A DNA stretch of 64,000 nt from Streptomyces sp. TRM49041 (lineage in GTDB: Bacteria; Actinomycetota; Actinomycetes; Streptomycetales; Streptomycetaceae). Of the stretch, positions 29,491 to 38,854 are shown piece by piece (the stretch's first letter is position 1; every line of letters begins with the position of its first letter). The stretch spans positions 30,347 to 94,346 of the forward strand of contig NZ_VSRY01000063.1 of NCBI RefSeq assembly GCF_008271805.1, given 5' to 3'. A program made the translations under genes and the position numbers. The notes beneath the pieces were generated by a model. The model saw only the letters and a list, made by a program, of their open reading frames with translations. It was not told the DNA's origin and did not search any database.

Positions 29491-30180
29491 ATGATCGACC
29501 ACGCGCATGACATGGCCTCCGTACGCGAGGCGACCGACCGCCTGCTCACCGCGGCCACCGCACTCGACGACGCGGCCGTCGCGGCCCCGTCCCGGCTGCC
29601 CGGCTGGACCCGCGGCCACGTCCTGGCCCACCTCGCCCGCAACGCGGACGCCCTGGTGAACGTCCTCCAGGGTCGCCCCATGTACGTCAGCGGCGAGGCC
29701 CGGAACGCCGACATCGAGCGCGACGCCCCGCGCGCCCTGGCACTCCACCTCGCCGACCTGCGGGAGACCGCCGCCCGGTTCCGGGCCGAGGGCGAGGCCC
29801 CGGCCGACTGGGACCGCACCGTGGAACTCCGCAACGGCGTCACCGACCAGGCCGCCCGCGTGCCCTTCCGCCGCCTCGTCGAGGTCGAGCTGCACCACGT
29901 GGACCTGGGCATCGGCTACGAGCTGGAGGACCTCCCGAAGGAGTTCACCGAGCGCGAGATCGACTTCCTGACGGAACGGTTCGCGGGCCACGAGAACGTC
30001 CCGGCGACCACGGTGACCGCCGAGGACGGCCGTATGTGGACCACGGGCGGCGGCGCGGCCGGCGGCCCCGTCGAGGTCAGGGGCTCCGCCGCCGACCTGC
30101 TCGGCTGGCTCGCGGGCCGCCGCGACGGCTCGGCCCTGACGGTCTCCGGCGGCCCCCTCCCGGCGCTGCCCCCGCTATAG
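29491..30180 (+). CDS. Maleylpyruvate isomerase family mycothiol-dependent enzyme
   Basis: A 229-residue member of the DinB-like fold (MDMPI N-terminal domain). [20 protein letters not shown], then [20 protein letters not shown] is the family N-terminus with a metal His, and [16 protein letters not shown] supplies the paired His. The C-terminal domain ([20 protein letters not shown]) resembles the SCP2-like part of these proteins. Substrate unknown; mycothiol use is inferred from the family. AGGG precedes the ATG at 29491. The gene is divergent from uvrA and 9 bp before the beta-lactamase-fold gene. Confidence 0.88.
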   Translation: MIDHAHDMASVREATDRLLTAATALDDAAVAAPSRLPGWTRGHVLAHLARNADALVNVLQGRPMYVSGEARNADIERDAPRALALHLADLRETAARFRAEGEAPADWDRTVELRNGVTDQAARVPFRRLVEVELHHVDLGIGYELEDLPKEFTEREIDFLTERFAGHENVPATTVTAEDGRMWTTGGGAAGGPVEVRGSAADLLGWLAGRRDGSALTVSGGPLPALPPL

Positions 30181-30189
30181 GCTTGCCCC

Positions 30190-30846
30190 ATGACGTACAG
30201 CGGAGCGGTGAAGGTCGGCGGACCCGCGGACGTGCACGAGTTGGCGGATCTGATCATCTCGAAGGTCGCCGTCGGACCGATGGACAACAACGCGTATCTG
30301 CTGCGCTGCCGGGCCACCGGAGAGCAGCTGCTGATCGACGCGGCCGCCGACCCGGGGACGCTGCTCCAGCTGATCGGTGACGACGGCATCGCGTCCGTCG
30401 TCACCACCCACCGGCACGGCGACCACTGGGGCGCCCTGCGCGAGGTGGTCGACGCCACGGGAGCGCTCACGTACGCCGGGCGTTACGACGCCGAGGGCAT
30501 CCCGGTGCCGACCGGCGTACCCGTCGAGGACGGCGACACGATCACCGTCGGACGGGTCGCGCTGACCGTGCGCCATCTGGTGGGCCACACGCCCGGCTCG
30601 ATCGTCCTGGTCTACGACGACCCGCACGGCCACCCGCACCTGTTCACGGGCGACTGCCTCTTCCCGGGCGGGGTCGGCAACACCTGGGGTGACACCGAGG
30701 CGTTCCGCAGTCTGATCGACGGCGTCCAGGCCAAGCTCTTCGACCGGCTCCCCGACGAGACCTGGGTCTACCCCGGCCACGGCGCCGACACCACGCTCGG
30801 CGCGGAGCGCCCGCATCTGGAGGAGTGGCGTACGCGCGGCTGGTGA
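30190..30846 (+). CDS. Metallo-beta-lactamase fold hydrolase
   Basis: A 218-residue MBL-fold hydrolase of the glyoxalase II-like group. VTTHRHGDHWGALREV is the HxHxDH metal motif, HLVGHTPGSIVLVYDD supplies the next His, LFTGDCLFPGGVGNT the bridging Asp, and WVYPGHGADTTLGAE the last His. The close coupling to the mycothiol-type enzyme suggests they act on related thiol conjugates; that is inference. Confidence 0.9.
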   Translation: MTYSGAVKVGGPADVHELADLIISKVAVGPMDNNAYLLRCRATGEQLLIDAAADPGTLLQLIGDDGIASVVTTHRHGDHWGALREVVDATGALTYAGRYDAEGIPVPTGVPVEDGDTITVGRVALTVRHLVGHTPGSIVLVYDDPHGHPHLFTGDCLFPGGVGNTWGDTEAFRSLIDGVQAKLFDRLPDETWVYPGHGADTTLGAERPHLEEWRTRGW

Positions 30847-30917
30847 CGCGCGCGGTGCCGCCCCCTGTGCGTCCGTGCGCCCCGTAACCGGGGCCCGCGC
30901 CGGGTAGTTGGCGCGAC

Positions 30918-32291
30918 ATGCGCCAGAGTCACCGTCCGCCCTCCACGAAAACGACGAGCCGGCCGTCCAGCGAGCCGTCCGACGGCTCCTCCGGCGGTCC
31001 CTCCATGGTGCGGCTCGCCGCCGCGTCACTCGCCGGGACGGCCATCGAGTTCTACGACTTCTTCGTCTACGGGACCGCCGCCGCGCTGGTCCTCGGACCG
31101 CTGTTCTTCCCGACGTTCTCACCGGTCGCGGGCACGCTCGCGGCGTTCGGGACCTTCGCCGTGGGCTTCCTCTCCCGGCCGCTCGGCTCCGTCCTCTTCG
31201 GCCATGTCGGCGACCGGTACGGGCGGCGGCCGGTGCTCTTCGCCTCGCTGGGCCTCACGGGGGCCGCGACGGTCGCGGTGGGCTGCGTCCCGTCGTACGC
31301 GACCCTGGGCGTGGCCGCGCCGGCGCTGCTGCTGGTGCTGCGATTCCTGCAGGGCCTGGGGCTGGGCGGCGAGTGGGGCGGGGCGGTGCTGCTGACGGCG
31401 GAGCACGCCCCGGAGCGGCGCCGGGCCCTGTGGGCGAGCTTTCCGCAGATCGGGCCGTCGGTGGGCTTCCTGCTGGCCAACGGGGTGATGCTGGCCCTGT
31501 CGGCGGGGCTGAGCGACGCCGCGTTCCGGGAGTGGGGGTGGCGGGTGCCGTTCTGGGCGGCGGGGCTGCTCGCGCTGGGTGGGCTGCTGCTCCGTACGTC
31601 GCTGGCGGAGACCCCGCAGTTCCGGGAGCTCGCGGAGGCCGGGACGCGGGCGAGCTCCCCGCTGATGGAGGTGGCTCGCGGGCACTGGCGGCTGGTGCTG
31701 CTGACCGCGGGGGCGCTGGCCGTCGGGTACGCCGTGTTCTACGCGGTGTCCACATGGGCGCTGGCGTACGGCACCGAGCGGCTCGGGGTGAGCCGTACGG
31801 CGATGCTCGGGTGCTTGATGGCCGCGGTGGCCGTGAAGGGCGCGCTGACGCCGTTCACGGCGATGCTGGGCGACCGGTACGGGCGGCGCCCGATGTGCCT
31901 GGCGGGGTGCGCGGCGTCCGCCCTGTGGATGTTCCCGATGGTGGCGCTGCTGCACACCGCCCGGCCGGCGCTGATGTTCCTGGGGATCCTGGGGGCGCTG
32001 CTGGCGTTCATCACGATGTTCGCGGTCGTCGCCGCCTATCTGCCGGAGCTGTACGAGCCGCGGGTGCGGTGCACGGGTGCGGCCGTGGGCTACAACCTGG
32101 CGGGCGTGCTGGGCGGGGCGCTGACGCCGATGGTGGCGACGGCGGCGTCGGCGGGGAGCGGGCCGCCCTGGGGTGTGGCTGCGTACCTCTCCGGGATCGC
32201 GCTGCTGAGTCTGGGCTGTTTCGCGCTGCTGCCGGAAACCCTGCCCGCGCCGGTGGCCCCGCGGGAGGCGGCGGAGCCCGCGGCCGTCTGA
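30918..32291 (+). CDS. MFS transporter, metabolite:H+ symporter (MHS) family
   Basis: A 457-residue, 12-helix transporter. SLAGTAIEFYDFFVYGTAAA in TM1 is the MHS signature. GHVGDRYGRRPVLFASL and its second-half copy LGDRYGRRPMCLAG are the MFS loop 2/8 motifs, and FLQGLGLGGEWGGAVLL is the TM4 block. Substrates of this family are organic acids, betaines and similar small metabolites; the one here is not predictable. The start ATG at 30918 lacks a clear ribosome-binding site; the first 28 residues are low-complexity. Confidence 0.92.
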   Translation: MRQSHRPPSTKTTSRPSSEPSDGSSGGPSMVRLAAASLAGTAIEFYDFFVYGTAAALVLGPLFFPTFSPVAGTLAAFGTFAVGFLSRPLGSVLFGHVGDRYGRRPVLFASLGLTGAATVAVGCVPSYATLGVAAPALLLVLRFLQGLGLGGEWGGAVLLTAEHAPERRRALWASFPQIGPSVGFLLANGVMLALSAGLSDAAFREWGWRVPFWAAGLLALGGLLLRTSLAETPQFRELAEAGTRASSPLMEVARGHWRLVLLTAGALAVGYAVFYAVSTWALAYGTERLGVSRTAMLGCLMAAVAVKGALTPFTAMLGDRYGRRPMCLAGCAASALWMFPMVALLHTARPALMFLGILGALLAFITMFAVVAAYLPELYEPRVRCTGAAVGYNLAGVLGGALTPMVATAASAGSGPPWGVAAYLSGIALLSLGCFALLPETLPAPVAPREAAEPAAV

Positions 32292-32301
32292 CGTGCGGGG
32301 C

Positions 32302-32598
32302 TCAGCCTGCGAAGTCTTCCAGCACGTCGCAGTTGACGAACTTCGTCGGCCGGGTGCACAGGGCACCCAGCCGTCCGGCCATCTCGGACGTGCGCGGGTC
32401 CTCGCTGTTGCGCATGGCGTCGTCGTACGAGTTGAAGGTGACGACGACGTAGTAGCGGTCGGGGTTGTCGCGGTCCTTCAGGAGCACGCTGCCGACGGGG
32501 CTGTAGTCGCGGCGCTCCGACTCGTCCCACTCGGCCATGACGGCGCGCATCTCGTCCATGCGCTCGGTCTCGAAGTCGACGATCTGGATGAACTTCAT
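32302..32598 (-). CDS. Small ABM-like dimeric alpha-beta barrel protein
   Basis: A 98-residue protein beginning MKFIQIVDFETERMDEMRAV. The pattern of beta strand, helix, then DRYYVVVTFNSYDDAMRNSE and VNCDVLEDF resembles antibiotic-biosynthesis-monooxygenase-like ferredoxin folds, but no catalytic residue is obvious. It converges with the MFS gene, only 10 bp apart. Function unknown. Confidence 0.82.
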   Translation of the reverse strand: MKFIQIVDFETERMDEMRAVMAEWDESERRDYSPVGSVLLKDRDNPDRYYVVVTFNSYDDAMRNSEDPRTSEMAGRLGALCTRPTKFVNCDVLEDFAG

Positions 32599-32611
32599 GG
32601 CGTCCACGCAA

Positions 32612-32646
32612 ACACCGGCCCGATCGCCCGGCAACCGGGCCGGTGT
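32612..32646 (-). terminator. Terminator after terC
   Basis: ACACCGGCCCG and CGGGCCGGTGT form an 11-bp perfect stem with a 13-nt loop, between the terC stop and the ABM-like gene start on the same strand. Confidence 0.75.
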
Positions 32647-32665
32647 CGCGGCTACGCCGGGTGGG

Positions 32666-33646
32666 TCAGACGTCCGTGGACTCCTTCTCGCGCTCCTCGG
32701 CGGCGGTCTGCCGCCGGGAGGCGATGAGGCTGGTGATCGTCGTGACGACCAGCACGCCGCAGATGACCGACAGCGAGAGCGGGATCGAGATCTCGGGGAC
32801 GGGCACCCCGGACTCGTGCAGGGCGTGGAGCACCAGCTTGACGCCGATGAAGCCGAGGATCACCGACAGGCCGTAGCTGAGGTGGACGAGCTTCCGCAGC
32901 AGTCCGCCGATGAGGAAGTACAGCTGCCGCAGCCCCATCAGTGCGAAGGCGTTCGCGGTGAACACGATGTAGGGGTCCTGGGTAAGGCCGAAGATCGCGG
33001 GGATGGAGTCCAGGGCGAACAGCACGTCCGTGGTGCCGATGGCGAGCATGACGACCATCAGCGGCGTCAGCACCCGCTTGCCGTTGTTCCGGATGAAGAG
33101 CTTGGTGCCGTGGTAGCGGTCGGCGACGCCGAAGCGCTTCTCGACGGACTTGAGGAGGCGGTTCTCCTCGTACTCCTCGTCGGGCTCGTCGGAGGACGCC
33201 TCCTTGATGAGCTTCCAGGCGGTGTAGATCAGGAACGCGCCGAAGATATAGAAGACCCACGAGAAGCTCGCGATGATCGCGGCACCGGCGGCGATGAAGA
33301 TCGCCCGCAGGACGAGTGCGATGAGCACGCCGACGAGCAGTACCCGCTGCTGGAGGTGGGAGGGCACGGCGAACTTCGCCATGATCAGAACGAAGACGAA
33401 GAGGTTGTCGACGCTCAGCGACTTCTCGGTGATGAAGCCGGCGAAGAACTCTCCGGACGCCTTGGTCTCACCCATGAAGAGCAGGACGAGGCCGAAGAGG
33501 ACGGCGAGGACGATCCAGACGGTCGTCCAGATCCCGGCTTCCTTGATCGATACGTCGTGGGGCTTGCGCCCGATGAGGAAGTCGACCGCGATCAGGACGA
33601 GAAGAGCGAGCACGGTCGTCGCCCACATGGTCAAAGAAACGTCCAC
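32666..33646 (-). CDS. TerC family integral membrane protein
   Basis: TerC proteins are associated with tellurite resistance and, in some family members, manganese efflux or metalation of exported proteins. The 326-residue protein has about nine membrane helices. SLSVDNLFVFVLIMAKFAVP and TTDVLFALDSIPAIFGLTQD carry the conserved acidic residues within membrane segments. A cytoplasmic loop is charged (EASSDEPDEEYEENRLL). GTG at 33646 has GGAGG 5 nt upstream. Next to two TerD-domain genes, which supports a Ter-type stress module. Confidence 0.93.
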   Translation of the reverse strand: MDVSLTMWATTVLALLVLIAVDFLIGRKPHDVSIKEAGIWTTVWIVLAVLFGLVLLFMGETKASGEFFAGFITEKSLSVDNLFVFVLIMAKFAVPSHLQQRVLLVGVLIALVLRAIFIAAGAAIIASFSWVFYIFGAFLIYTAWKLIKEASSDEPDEEYEENRLLKSVEKRFGVADRYHGTKLFIRNNGKRVLTPLMVVMLAIGTTDVLFALDSIPAIFGLTQDPYIVFTANAFALMGLRQLYFLIGGLLRKLVHLSYGLSVILGFIGVKLVLHALHESGVPVPEISIPLSLSVICGVLVVTTITSLIASRRQTAAEEREKESTDV

Positions 33647-33818
33647 TGCGCCTCCGGCGTCGTACGGCTACTGATCAGCGTCGTCGCTGCCGGAGGTCTC
33701 TTCCACTCGGACGTCCCTCCGGGCAAAGGAACGTACACGAAATCCCAAGAGAAGGTAAAGTCAAAGGCAAGGGAAGCTCAAGTCCCCTGGTGATGACGGG
33801 TCTACGGGCCGGGGCGGC

Positions 33819-35849
33819 TCAGCGGTGCCAGCTGCGGCGCGCCTCCGCGACCCGTGTCAGCACCTGATGGAGCACCTGACTGTTGTGCGGCACCCGCGGC
33901 GGCTCGTACGTCCACGCGTGGCCCACCCACGGGTCGGCCAGGTGGTCGTCGGGTACGGGTGTGAGGCGCAGCAGCGAGCGCCACAGCGGGTCCAGGACCG
34001 GACCGTACTCGGCGGCGTCCTCCCGGTCGGCGACCATCATCAGATGCACGCCCACCGTGGGACCCTCGTCGGCGAGGTAGCGCAACTGCGTGACGGCGCG
34101 GTCGTCGAAGCCGTGCGGGAAGTCGTTGACGATGAGCAGCTGCTCGGCCGTGTCCAGGTCCGGCGGCAGCGCCTCCGCCCCGGCACCGCCCCGGACCGCC
34201 ATCTGGACCAGGTCGACGCGCTGGGTCAGCCGCGCCAGGACGGTGGCCACTCCCCCGGGCCCGGTCGCCGGGGGCGACGCCAGGGCGCCCGAGTCGGTGA
34301 GCGGCGCGAACGCGTCGGCGCCCGCCCCCGCGGGGTCGATGACGTGGACGGTGAAGTCGCCGGGCGGATAGACGGCGAGAAGGCGTGCGGCGTGCGCGAC
34401 GGCGGTGTCGAGGGCCAGCCTGCGCAGCTGGGTCTGGTCCATGAAGAGGGCATCCTGTGAGCCGTCGCGACCGGAGTCGATCCACAGGCCGCGCTCCAGG
34501 GGCAGCCGGACGAGCATCGGGATGCTCAGCTCGGGCCGCTCGGGGAGGTGGAGGTCGCCCAGGCGCAGCGCCATCGGGGTCTCCATGGGGACGCGGTAGG
34601 CGTGCCAGACGGGGTTGTCCCAGCGGGCGAAGGCGGGCGGGAACGCGGGCTCGACGACGTCGGACTCGGCGGCGAGCTGGGCGAGATCGCGGTCGAGGGC
34701 CTCCTGGGCGCGGTCGGTGAGCTCCTGGCACTTGGCCCGGGCGGCCGCACGGGCGGCGTCCCCGGCGGCGCCGATGCGGCTGCGCGGGTCGGACAGCACG
34801 CGGTCGAGCTCCTGCTCCATGCGGGACTCCGCGAAGTCGACGGCGCCGCGGTAGGCGGCGGCCGCGCGGGCCAGGTCCTCGAACATGCCCCAGACCTGGT
34901 TGTAGAGGCGCTCCTCCATGGACCAGCCGGTGGCGTCCCCGGCAACCGGCGTGGCGGGCTCGCCGGGCCGCGCGGGCGGCGCCGTCGGGGGCGGCGGCGG
35001 GGGCGCGGCGGACTGGCGGCGGGGGTGCGTGTAGTCGATGGGGCCACCATCGGTCGTGGGCGTGGCGGGCGTGGTGGGCACGCCGGTCGGGGGCGGCTGC
35101 GCGGCGGGCGTGTGCTGCGGCTGCGGCTGGGGCTGCGTGGGCGGCGGTGTCCGGGGCGGCTGCGCGGTGCGGGACGGGTCGGTCGGCGTCGGCTGGGTGG
35201 GCGGCGTCGGGGTGGTGGCCTGGGCGAGCGGGGCGGTGCTGTGGCGGATTCGGTCGCCCTCCGGCGTACGGGGCGGGGGCGCGGCGACCGAGCGGTCCAC
35301 GCCGCGCGCCACGGCGTCCTGGATGGCCGCCGCGAGCTGGGCGGAGCCGTCCAGGCCCTGGTCGTGGAGCATCGCGGCGAGCCCGCCCGCGTACCCCTGG
35401 CCGACGGCACGGACCTTCCAGACACCCTGGCGGCGGTAGAGCTCCAGGGCGGTGACGGCGGACTCGGTGTCCAGGCCGGTGATGGTGTAGGTGGCGACCT
35501 CGGTGCCGTCGAGCCCGGTGACCGCGACGAACGGCGCGGCGACGGCGCCGAACCGGTCGGGGCCGCCGATGCCGGCCGGGAGGGCGAGCAGGACGGTCAC
35601 CCGGTGGACGGTGCCGGGCAGGGCCTCCAGGTCCACGGCGAGCCGGTGCCGCGCGGCCGCCTGCCGGGACACCTCGACGCCGGGCAGACAGGGCGCACCC
35701 GGGTGTGCGACCCACTCGGCGCCGGTCACCCTGCCGTCGGCGCCGGCGAGCGTGGCGCCGGCCGCCAGTGGCACGCCGGACGACACCCGGATCTCAAGTC
35801 GGGTGTCGGGCAGCGGATGGTTCTGCCCCCGGACCAGCTCGGCGGTCAT
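33819..35849 (-). CDS. TerD-domain protein fused to FtsK-like domain lacking Walker A
   Basis: A 676-residue cytoplasmic protein. Residues 1-185 are a TerD/CABP1-like domain (AVTALELYRRQGVWKVRAVG, then GYAGGLAAMLHDQGLDG). Residues about 205-315 are a Pro/Thr/Gln linker. Residues 320-410 are an Ala/Arg/Glu-rich helical part. Residues about 425-676 resemble the FtsK/SpoIIIE ATPase fold (LALDTAVAHAARLLAVYPPG, then FTVHVIDPAG, then LLIVNDFPHGFDDRAVTQLR). Where FtsK has GxxGxGKS, this has ERGLWIDSGRDGSQ, so ATP binding is doubtful. It lies between terC and terD. Confidence 0.8.
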   Translation of the reverse strand: MTAELVRGQNHPLPDTRLEIRVSSGVPLAAGATLAGADGRVTGAEWVAHPGAPCLPGVEVSRQAAARHRLAVDLEALPGTVHRVTVLLALPAGIGGPDRFGAVAAPFVAVTGLDGTEVATYTITGLDTESAVTALELYRRQGVWKVRAVGQGYAGGLAAMLHDQGLDGSAQLAAAIQDAVARGVDRSVAAPPPRTPEGDRIRHSTAPLAQATTPTPPTQPTPTDPSRTAQPPRTPPPTQPQPQPQHTPAAQPPPTGVPTTPATPTTDGGPIDYTHPRRQSAAPPPPPPTAPPARPGEPATPVAGDATGWSMEERLYNQVWGMFEDLARAAAAYRGAVDFAESRMEQELDRVLSDPRSRIGAAGDAARAAARAKCQELTDRAQEALDRDLAQLAAESDVVEPAFPPAFARWDNPVWHAYRVPMETPMALRLGDLHLPERPELSIPMLVRLPLERGLWIDSGRDGSQDALFMDQTQLRRLALDTAVAHAARLLAVYPPGDFTVHVIDPAGAGADAFAPLTDSGALASPPATGPGGVATVLARLTQRVDLVQMAVRGGAGAEALPPDLDTAEQLLIVNDFPHGFDDRAVTQLRYLADEGPTVGVHLMMVADREDAAEYGPVLDPLWRSLLRLTPVPDDHLADPWVGHAWTYEPPRVPHNSQVLHQVLTRVAEARRSWHR

Positions 35850-35940
35850 CGCCTGTCGTCCCCTCGATAGATGCGGATGCGGGGCAGCTCCCGGCGGCCT
35901 GGTGCCTCCGGGAGCTGCTGTTCGTGCGGTTACGGGCCGG

Positions 35941-36519
35941 CTACAGGTGCGGCAGGATCGCCGGCATCAGGTCCTGGAACGTACGGCCGTTGGCCGGGGT
36001 GCCGAGGGCCGTCATCGACCAGGAGCTGCCGGAGCGGTGCACCTTGGCCATGATCTGCGCGGTGTACTGGCCACCGCCGTTCAGGGTGTAGCGGGCGAGC
36101 TCCTGGCCGTTCGTCTCGTCCACGAGGCGGCAGAAGGCGTTCTGGACCTCCTGGAACGTCTGGCCGGTGAACGAGTTCACCGTGAAGACGATCTGGTCGA
36201 TGTGGACCGGGATCCGCTGGAGGTCCACGAGGATCGCCTCGTCGTCCCCGCCCTGTCCCGCGCCGCCCACGAGGTTGTCACCGGTGTGCCGGACGGAGCC
36301 GTCGTCGCTGACCAGGTGGCGGAAGAAGACCACGTCGACCGGCTGCTTGTCGGCGAAGAGCACCGCCGAGGCGTCGAGGTCGATCTCGCGGGTGCGCGAG
36401 CCGAAAAGGCCGCGGCGCGGTGCCGCCTGCCAGCCGAGCCCCATCCGCACCGCGGTCAGGGTCCCCCCGTCGCTCTTCTGCAGGCTGATGGCCTGACCCT
36501 TGGTCAAATTGACCGACAC
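35941..36519 (-). CDS. TerD family protein
   Basis: A 192-residue calcium-binding TerD protein: VNLTKGQAISLQKSDGGTLT, then VRMGLGWQAAPRRGLFGSRT, SVRHTGDNLVGGAGQGGDDE and DQIVFTVNSFTGQTFQEVQN. These acidic loops coordinate Ca2+ in characterised members. GTG at 36519 is chosen because GAGAGGGGA lies 7 nt upstream. Ter proteins are linked to tellurite and phage resistance and, in Streptomyces, to development. Two palindromes lie upstream. Confidence 0.95.
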   Translation of the reverse strand: MSVNLTKGQAISLQKSDGGTLTAVRMGLGWQAAPRRGLFGSRTREIDLDASAVLFADKQPVDVVFFRHLVSDDGSVRHTGDNLVGGAGQGGDDEAILVDLQRIPVHIDQIVFTVNSFTGQTFQEVQNAFCRLVDETNGQELARYTLNGGGQYTAQIMAKVHRSGSSWSMTALGTPANGRTFQDLMPAILPHL

Positions 36520-36611
36520 GCGCTGTCCCCTCTCTGTAGCGTTCCCCGCGGCCGCCCGTGGTGGGGTGCGGTTCCTCATCACCCTACGCAGGGGCGCGGC
36601 ACCCGGATCAG

Positions 36612-36644
36612 GGAACGTTCCACTTTGTATCGGTGTTGCAACAC
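36612..36644. promoter_or_regulatory. Two palindromes upstream of terD
   Basis: GGAACGTTCC (36612-36621) and GTGTTGCAACAC (36633-36644) are perfect palindromes of 10 and 12 bp, centred 22 bp apart, about 95-125 nt before the terD start. They are plausible operator or dimer-binding sites; regulator unknown. Confidence 0.45.
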
Positions 36645-36645
36645 A

Positions 36646-36673
36646 GCGGTCGCGGCGGCTCCGCCGCGACCGC
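36646..36673 (-). terminator. Terminator after uvrB
   Basis: GCGGTCGCGGCGG and CCGCCGCGACCGC form a 13-bp perfect stem with a 2-nt loop, 15 bp after the uvrB stop. Confidence 0.85.
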
Positions 36674-36687
36674 CGCGGGACGCCTCA

Positions 36688-38814
36688 TCAGGCGATTCCC
36701 GCCTCCTTCATCTGGCGCAGCTCCTTCTTCAACTCGCTCACCTCGTCGCGCAGCCGGGCGGCGACCTCGAACTGGAGCTCGGCCGCGGCGGCCCGCATCC
36801 GCTCGGTCATCTCCTCGATGATCCCGGTGAGCTCGGCGGCGGGGCGGTCGCTGGTCAGCGCCCCCTTGCCGCCGGTCCTGGCCGCCTTGGCCGTGCCGGC
36901 GCCCAGTGACGGCACGAGGGCCTTGGCCTTGCCGTCCTTCGTCTGCCGGTAGCCGGTGCCGAGGAGCTGCTCGGTGTCGACCTCCTCGCGCGCGATGGTG
37001 GCGACGATGTCGTTGATCTTCTTGCGGAGCGGCTGCGGGTCGATGCCGTTGGCCGTGTTGTACGCGACCTGCTTCTCACGACGGCGGTTGGTCTCGTCGA
37101 TGGCCTGTGCCATCGCCGGGGTGACGGTGTCCGCGTACATGTGGACCTGGCCGGAGACATTGCGCGCCGCCCGGCCGATGGTCTGGATGAGGGAGGTGCC
37201 GGAGCGCAGGAAGCCCTGCTTGTCGGCGTCGAGGATGGCGACGAGGGACACCTCGGGCAGGTCGAGGCCCTCTCGGAGCAGGTTGATGCCGACCAGGACG
37301 TCGTACTCGCCGGCCCGCAGCTCGCGCAGGAGCTCTACGCGGCGGAGCGTGTCCACGTCGCTGTGCAGATAGCGGACCTGGATGCCCAGTTCGAGGAAGT
37401 AGTCGGTGAGGTCCTCGGCCATCTTCTTGGTGAGCGTGGTGACCAGGACGCGCTCGTCGCGCTCGGTCCGGAGCCGGATCTCGTGGACCAGGTCGTCGAT
37501 CTGGCCCTCGGTGGGCTTGACGACGACCTCCGGGTCGACGAGGCCGGTGGGGCGGATGATCTGCTCGACGAAGCCGTCGGAGCGGGACAGCTCGTACTGT
37601 CCGGGCGTGGCCGACAGGTAGACGGTCTGGCCGATGCGCTCCTGGAACTCCTCCCATTTCAGGGGACGGTTGTCGAGCGCGGAGGGCAGCCGGAACCCGT
37701 GGTCGACGAGGGTCCGCTTACGCGACGCGTCGCCCTCGTACATGGCGCCGATCTGCGGCACGGTGACATGGGACTCGTCGATGACGAGGAGGAAGTCCTC
37801 GGGGAAGTAGTCCAGGAGCGTGTTCGGCGGGGAGCCGGGCTCGCGGTCGTCGAAGTGCATCGAGTAGTTCTCGATGCCGGAGCAGGAGCCGATCTGGCGC
37901 ATCATCTCGATGTCGTACGTGGTGCGCATGCGCAGCCGCTGTGCCTCGAGCAGCTTGCCCTGCTTCTCCAGGTCGGCGAGGCGCTGCTCCAGCTCGCGCT
38001 CGATGCCGTCGACTGCGCGCTCCATGCGCTCGGGGCCCGCCACGTAGTGGCTGGCGGGGAAGACGTACAGCTCCCGGTCGTCGCTGATGACCTCACCGGT
38101 GAGCGGGTGGAGCGTGGAGAGCGCCTCGATCTCGTCGCCGAACATCTCGATGCGGACGGCGAGCTCCTCGTAGACCGGGAAGATCTCGATCGTGTCGCCG
38201 CGCACCCGGAACGTGCCTCGGGCGAACGCCAGGTCGTTGCGTGTGTACTGGATGTCGACGAAGCGGCGCAGCAGCTCGTCCCGGTCCAGCTCGTCGCCGA
38301 CCTTGAGCTGCACCATCCGGTCGACGTACTCCTGGGGCGTGCCCAGGCCGTAGATGCAGGAGACGGAGGCGACCACGACCACGTCCCGGCGGGTGAGCAG
38401 GGAGTTCGTGGCGGAGTGGCGGAGGCGCTCCACCTCCTCGTTGATCGAGGAGTCCTTCTCGATGTAGGTGTCCGACTGCGGGACGTACGCCTCCGGCTGG
38501 TAGTAGTCGTAGTACGACACGAAGTACTCGACCGCGTTGTTCGGCAGCAGCTCGCGGAACTCGTTGGCCAGCTGGGCGGCCAGTGTCTTGTTCGGCGCCA
38601 TGACGAGCGTGGGGCGCTGGAGCTTCTCGATCATCCAGGCCGTGGTCGCCGACTTGCCGGTGCCGGTCGCGCCGAGCAGGACGACATCCTTCTCACCTGC
38701 GCGGATGCGCCGCTCAAGGTCAGCGATGGCCGTCGGCTGGTCACCGCTGGGCTGGTACGGGCTGACGACCTCGAAGGGCGCCACCGAGCGTTCGATCTGG
38801 GATACGGGCCGCAT
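36688..38814 (-). CDS. uvrB: Excinuclease ABC subunit B
   Basis: UvrB verifies damage and loads UvrC. The 708-residue protein has Walker [21 protein letters not shown] near residue 47 and the damage-probing beta-hairpin [20 protein letters not shown] near 100. The DEAD-like box is [20 protein letters not shown], and [20 protein letters not shown], then [10 protein letters not shown] is motif VI. A C-terminal UVR motif ([20 protein letters not shown]) binds UvrC. ATG at 38814 gives [20 protein letters not shown], the family start. Confidence 0.98.
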   Translation of the reverse strand: MRPVSQIERSVAPFEVVSPYQPSGDQPTAIADLERRIRAGEKDVVLLGATGTGKSATTAWMIEKLQRPTLVMAPNKTLAAQLANEFRELLPNNAVEYFVSYYDYYQPEAYVPQSDTYIEKDSSINEEVERLRHSATNSLLTRRDVVVVASVSCIYGLGTPQEYVDRMVQLKVGDELDRDELLRRFVDIQYTRNDLAFARGTFRVRGDTIEIFPVYEELAVRIEMFGDEIEALSTLHPLTGEVISDDRELYVFPASHYVAGPERMERAVDGIERELEQRLADLEKQGKLLEAQRLRMRTTYDIEMMRQIGSCSGIENYSMHFDDREPGSPPNTLLDYFPEDFLLVIDESHVTVPQIGAMYEGDASRKRTLVDHGFRLPSALDNRPLKWEEFQERIGQTVYLSATPGQYELSRSDGFVEQIIRPTGLVDPEVVVKPTEGQIDDLVHEIRLRTERDERVLVTTLTKKMAEDLTDYFLELGIQVRYLHSDVDTLRRVELLRELRAGEYDVLVGINLLREGLDLPEVSLVAILDADKQGFLRSGTSLIQTIGRAARNVSGQVHMYADTVTPAMAQAIDETNRRREKQVAYNTANGIDPQPLRKKINDIVATIAREEVDTEQLLGTGYRQTKDGKAKALVPSLGAGTAKAARTGGKGALTSDRPAAELTGIIEEMTERMRAAAAELQFEVAARLRDEVSELKKELRQMKEAGIA

Positions 38815-38854
38815 GAGACCACCGTACGACCCGGCACTGACAGTCGGGTGCCGA

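Noticed and set aside
36520..36582. N-terminal extension of terD
   Set aside because: The consensus ribosome-binding site and family start fit the GTG at 36519.
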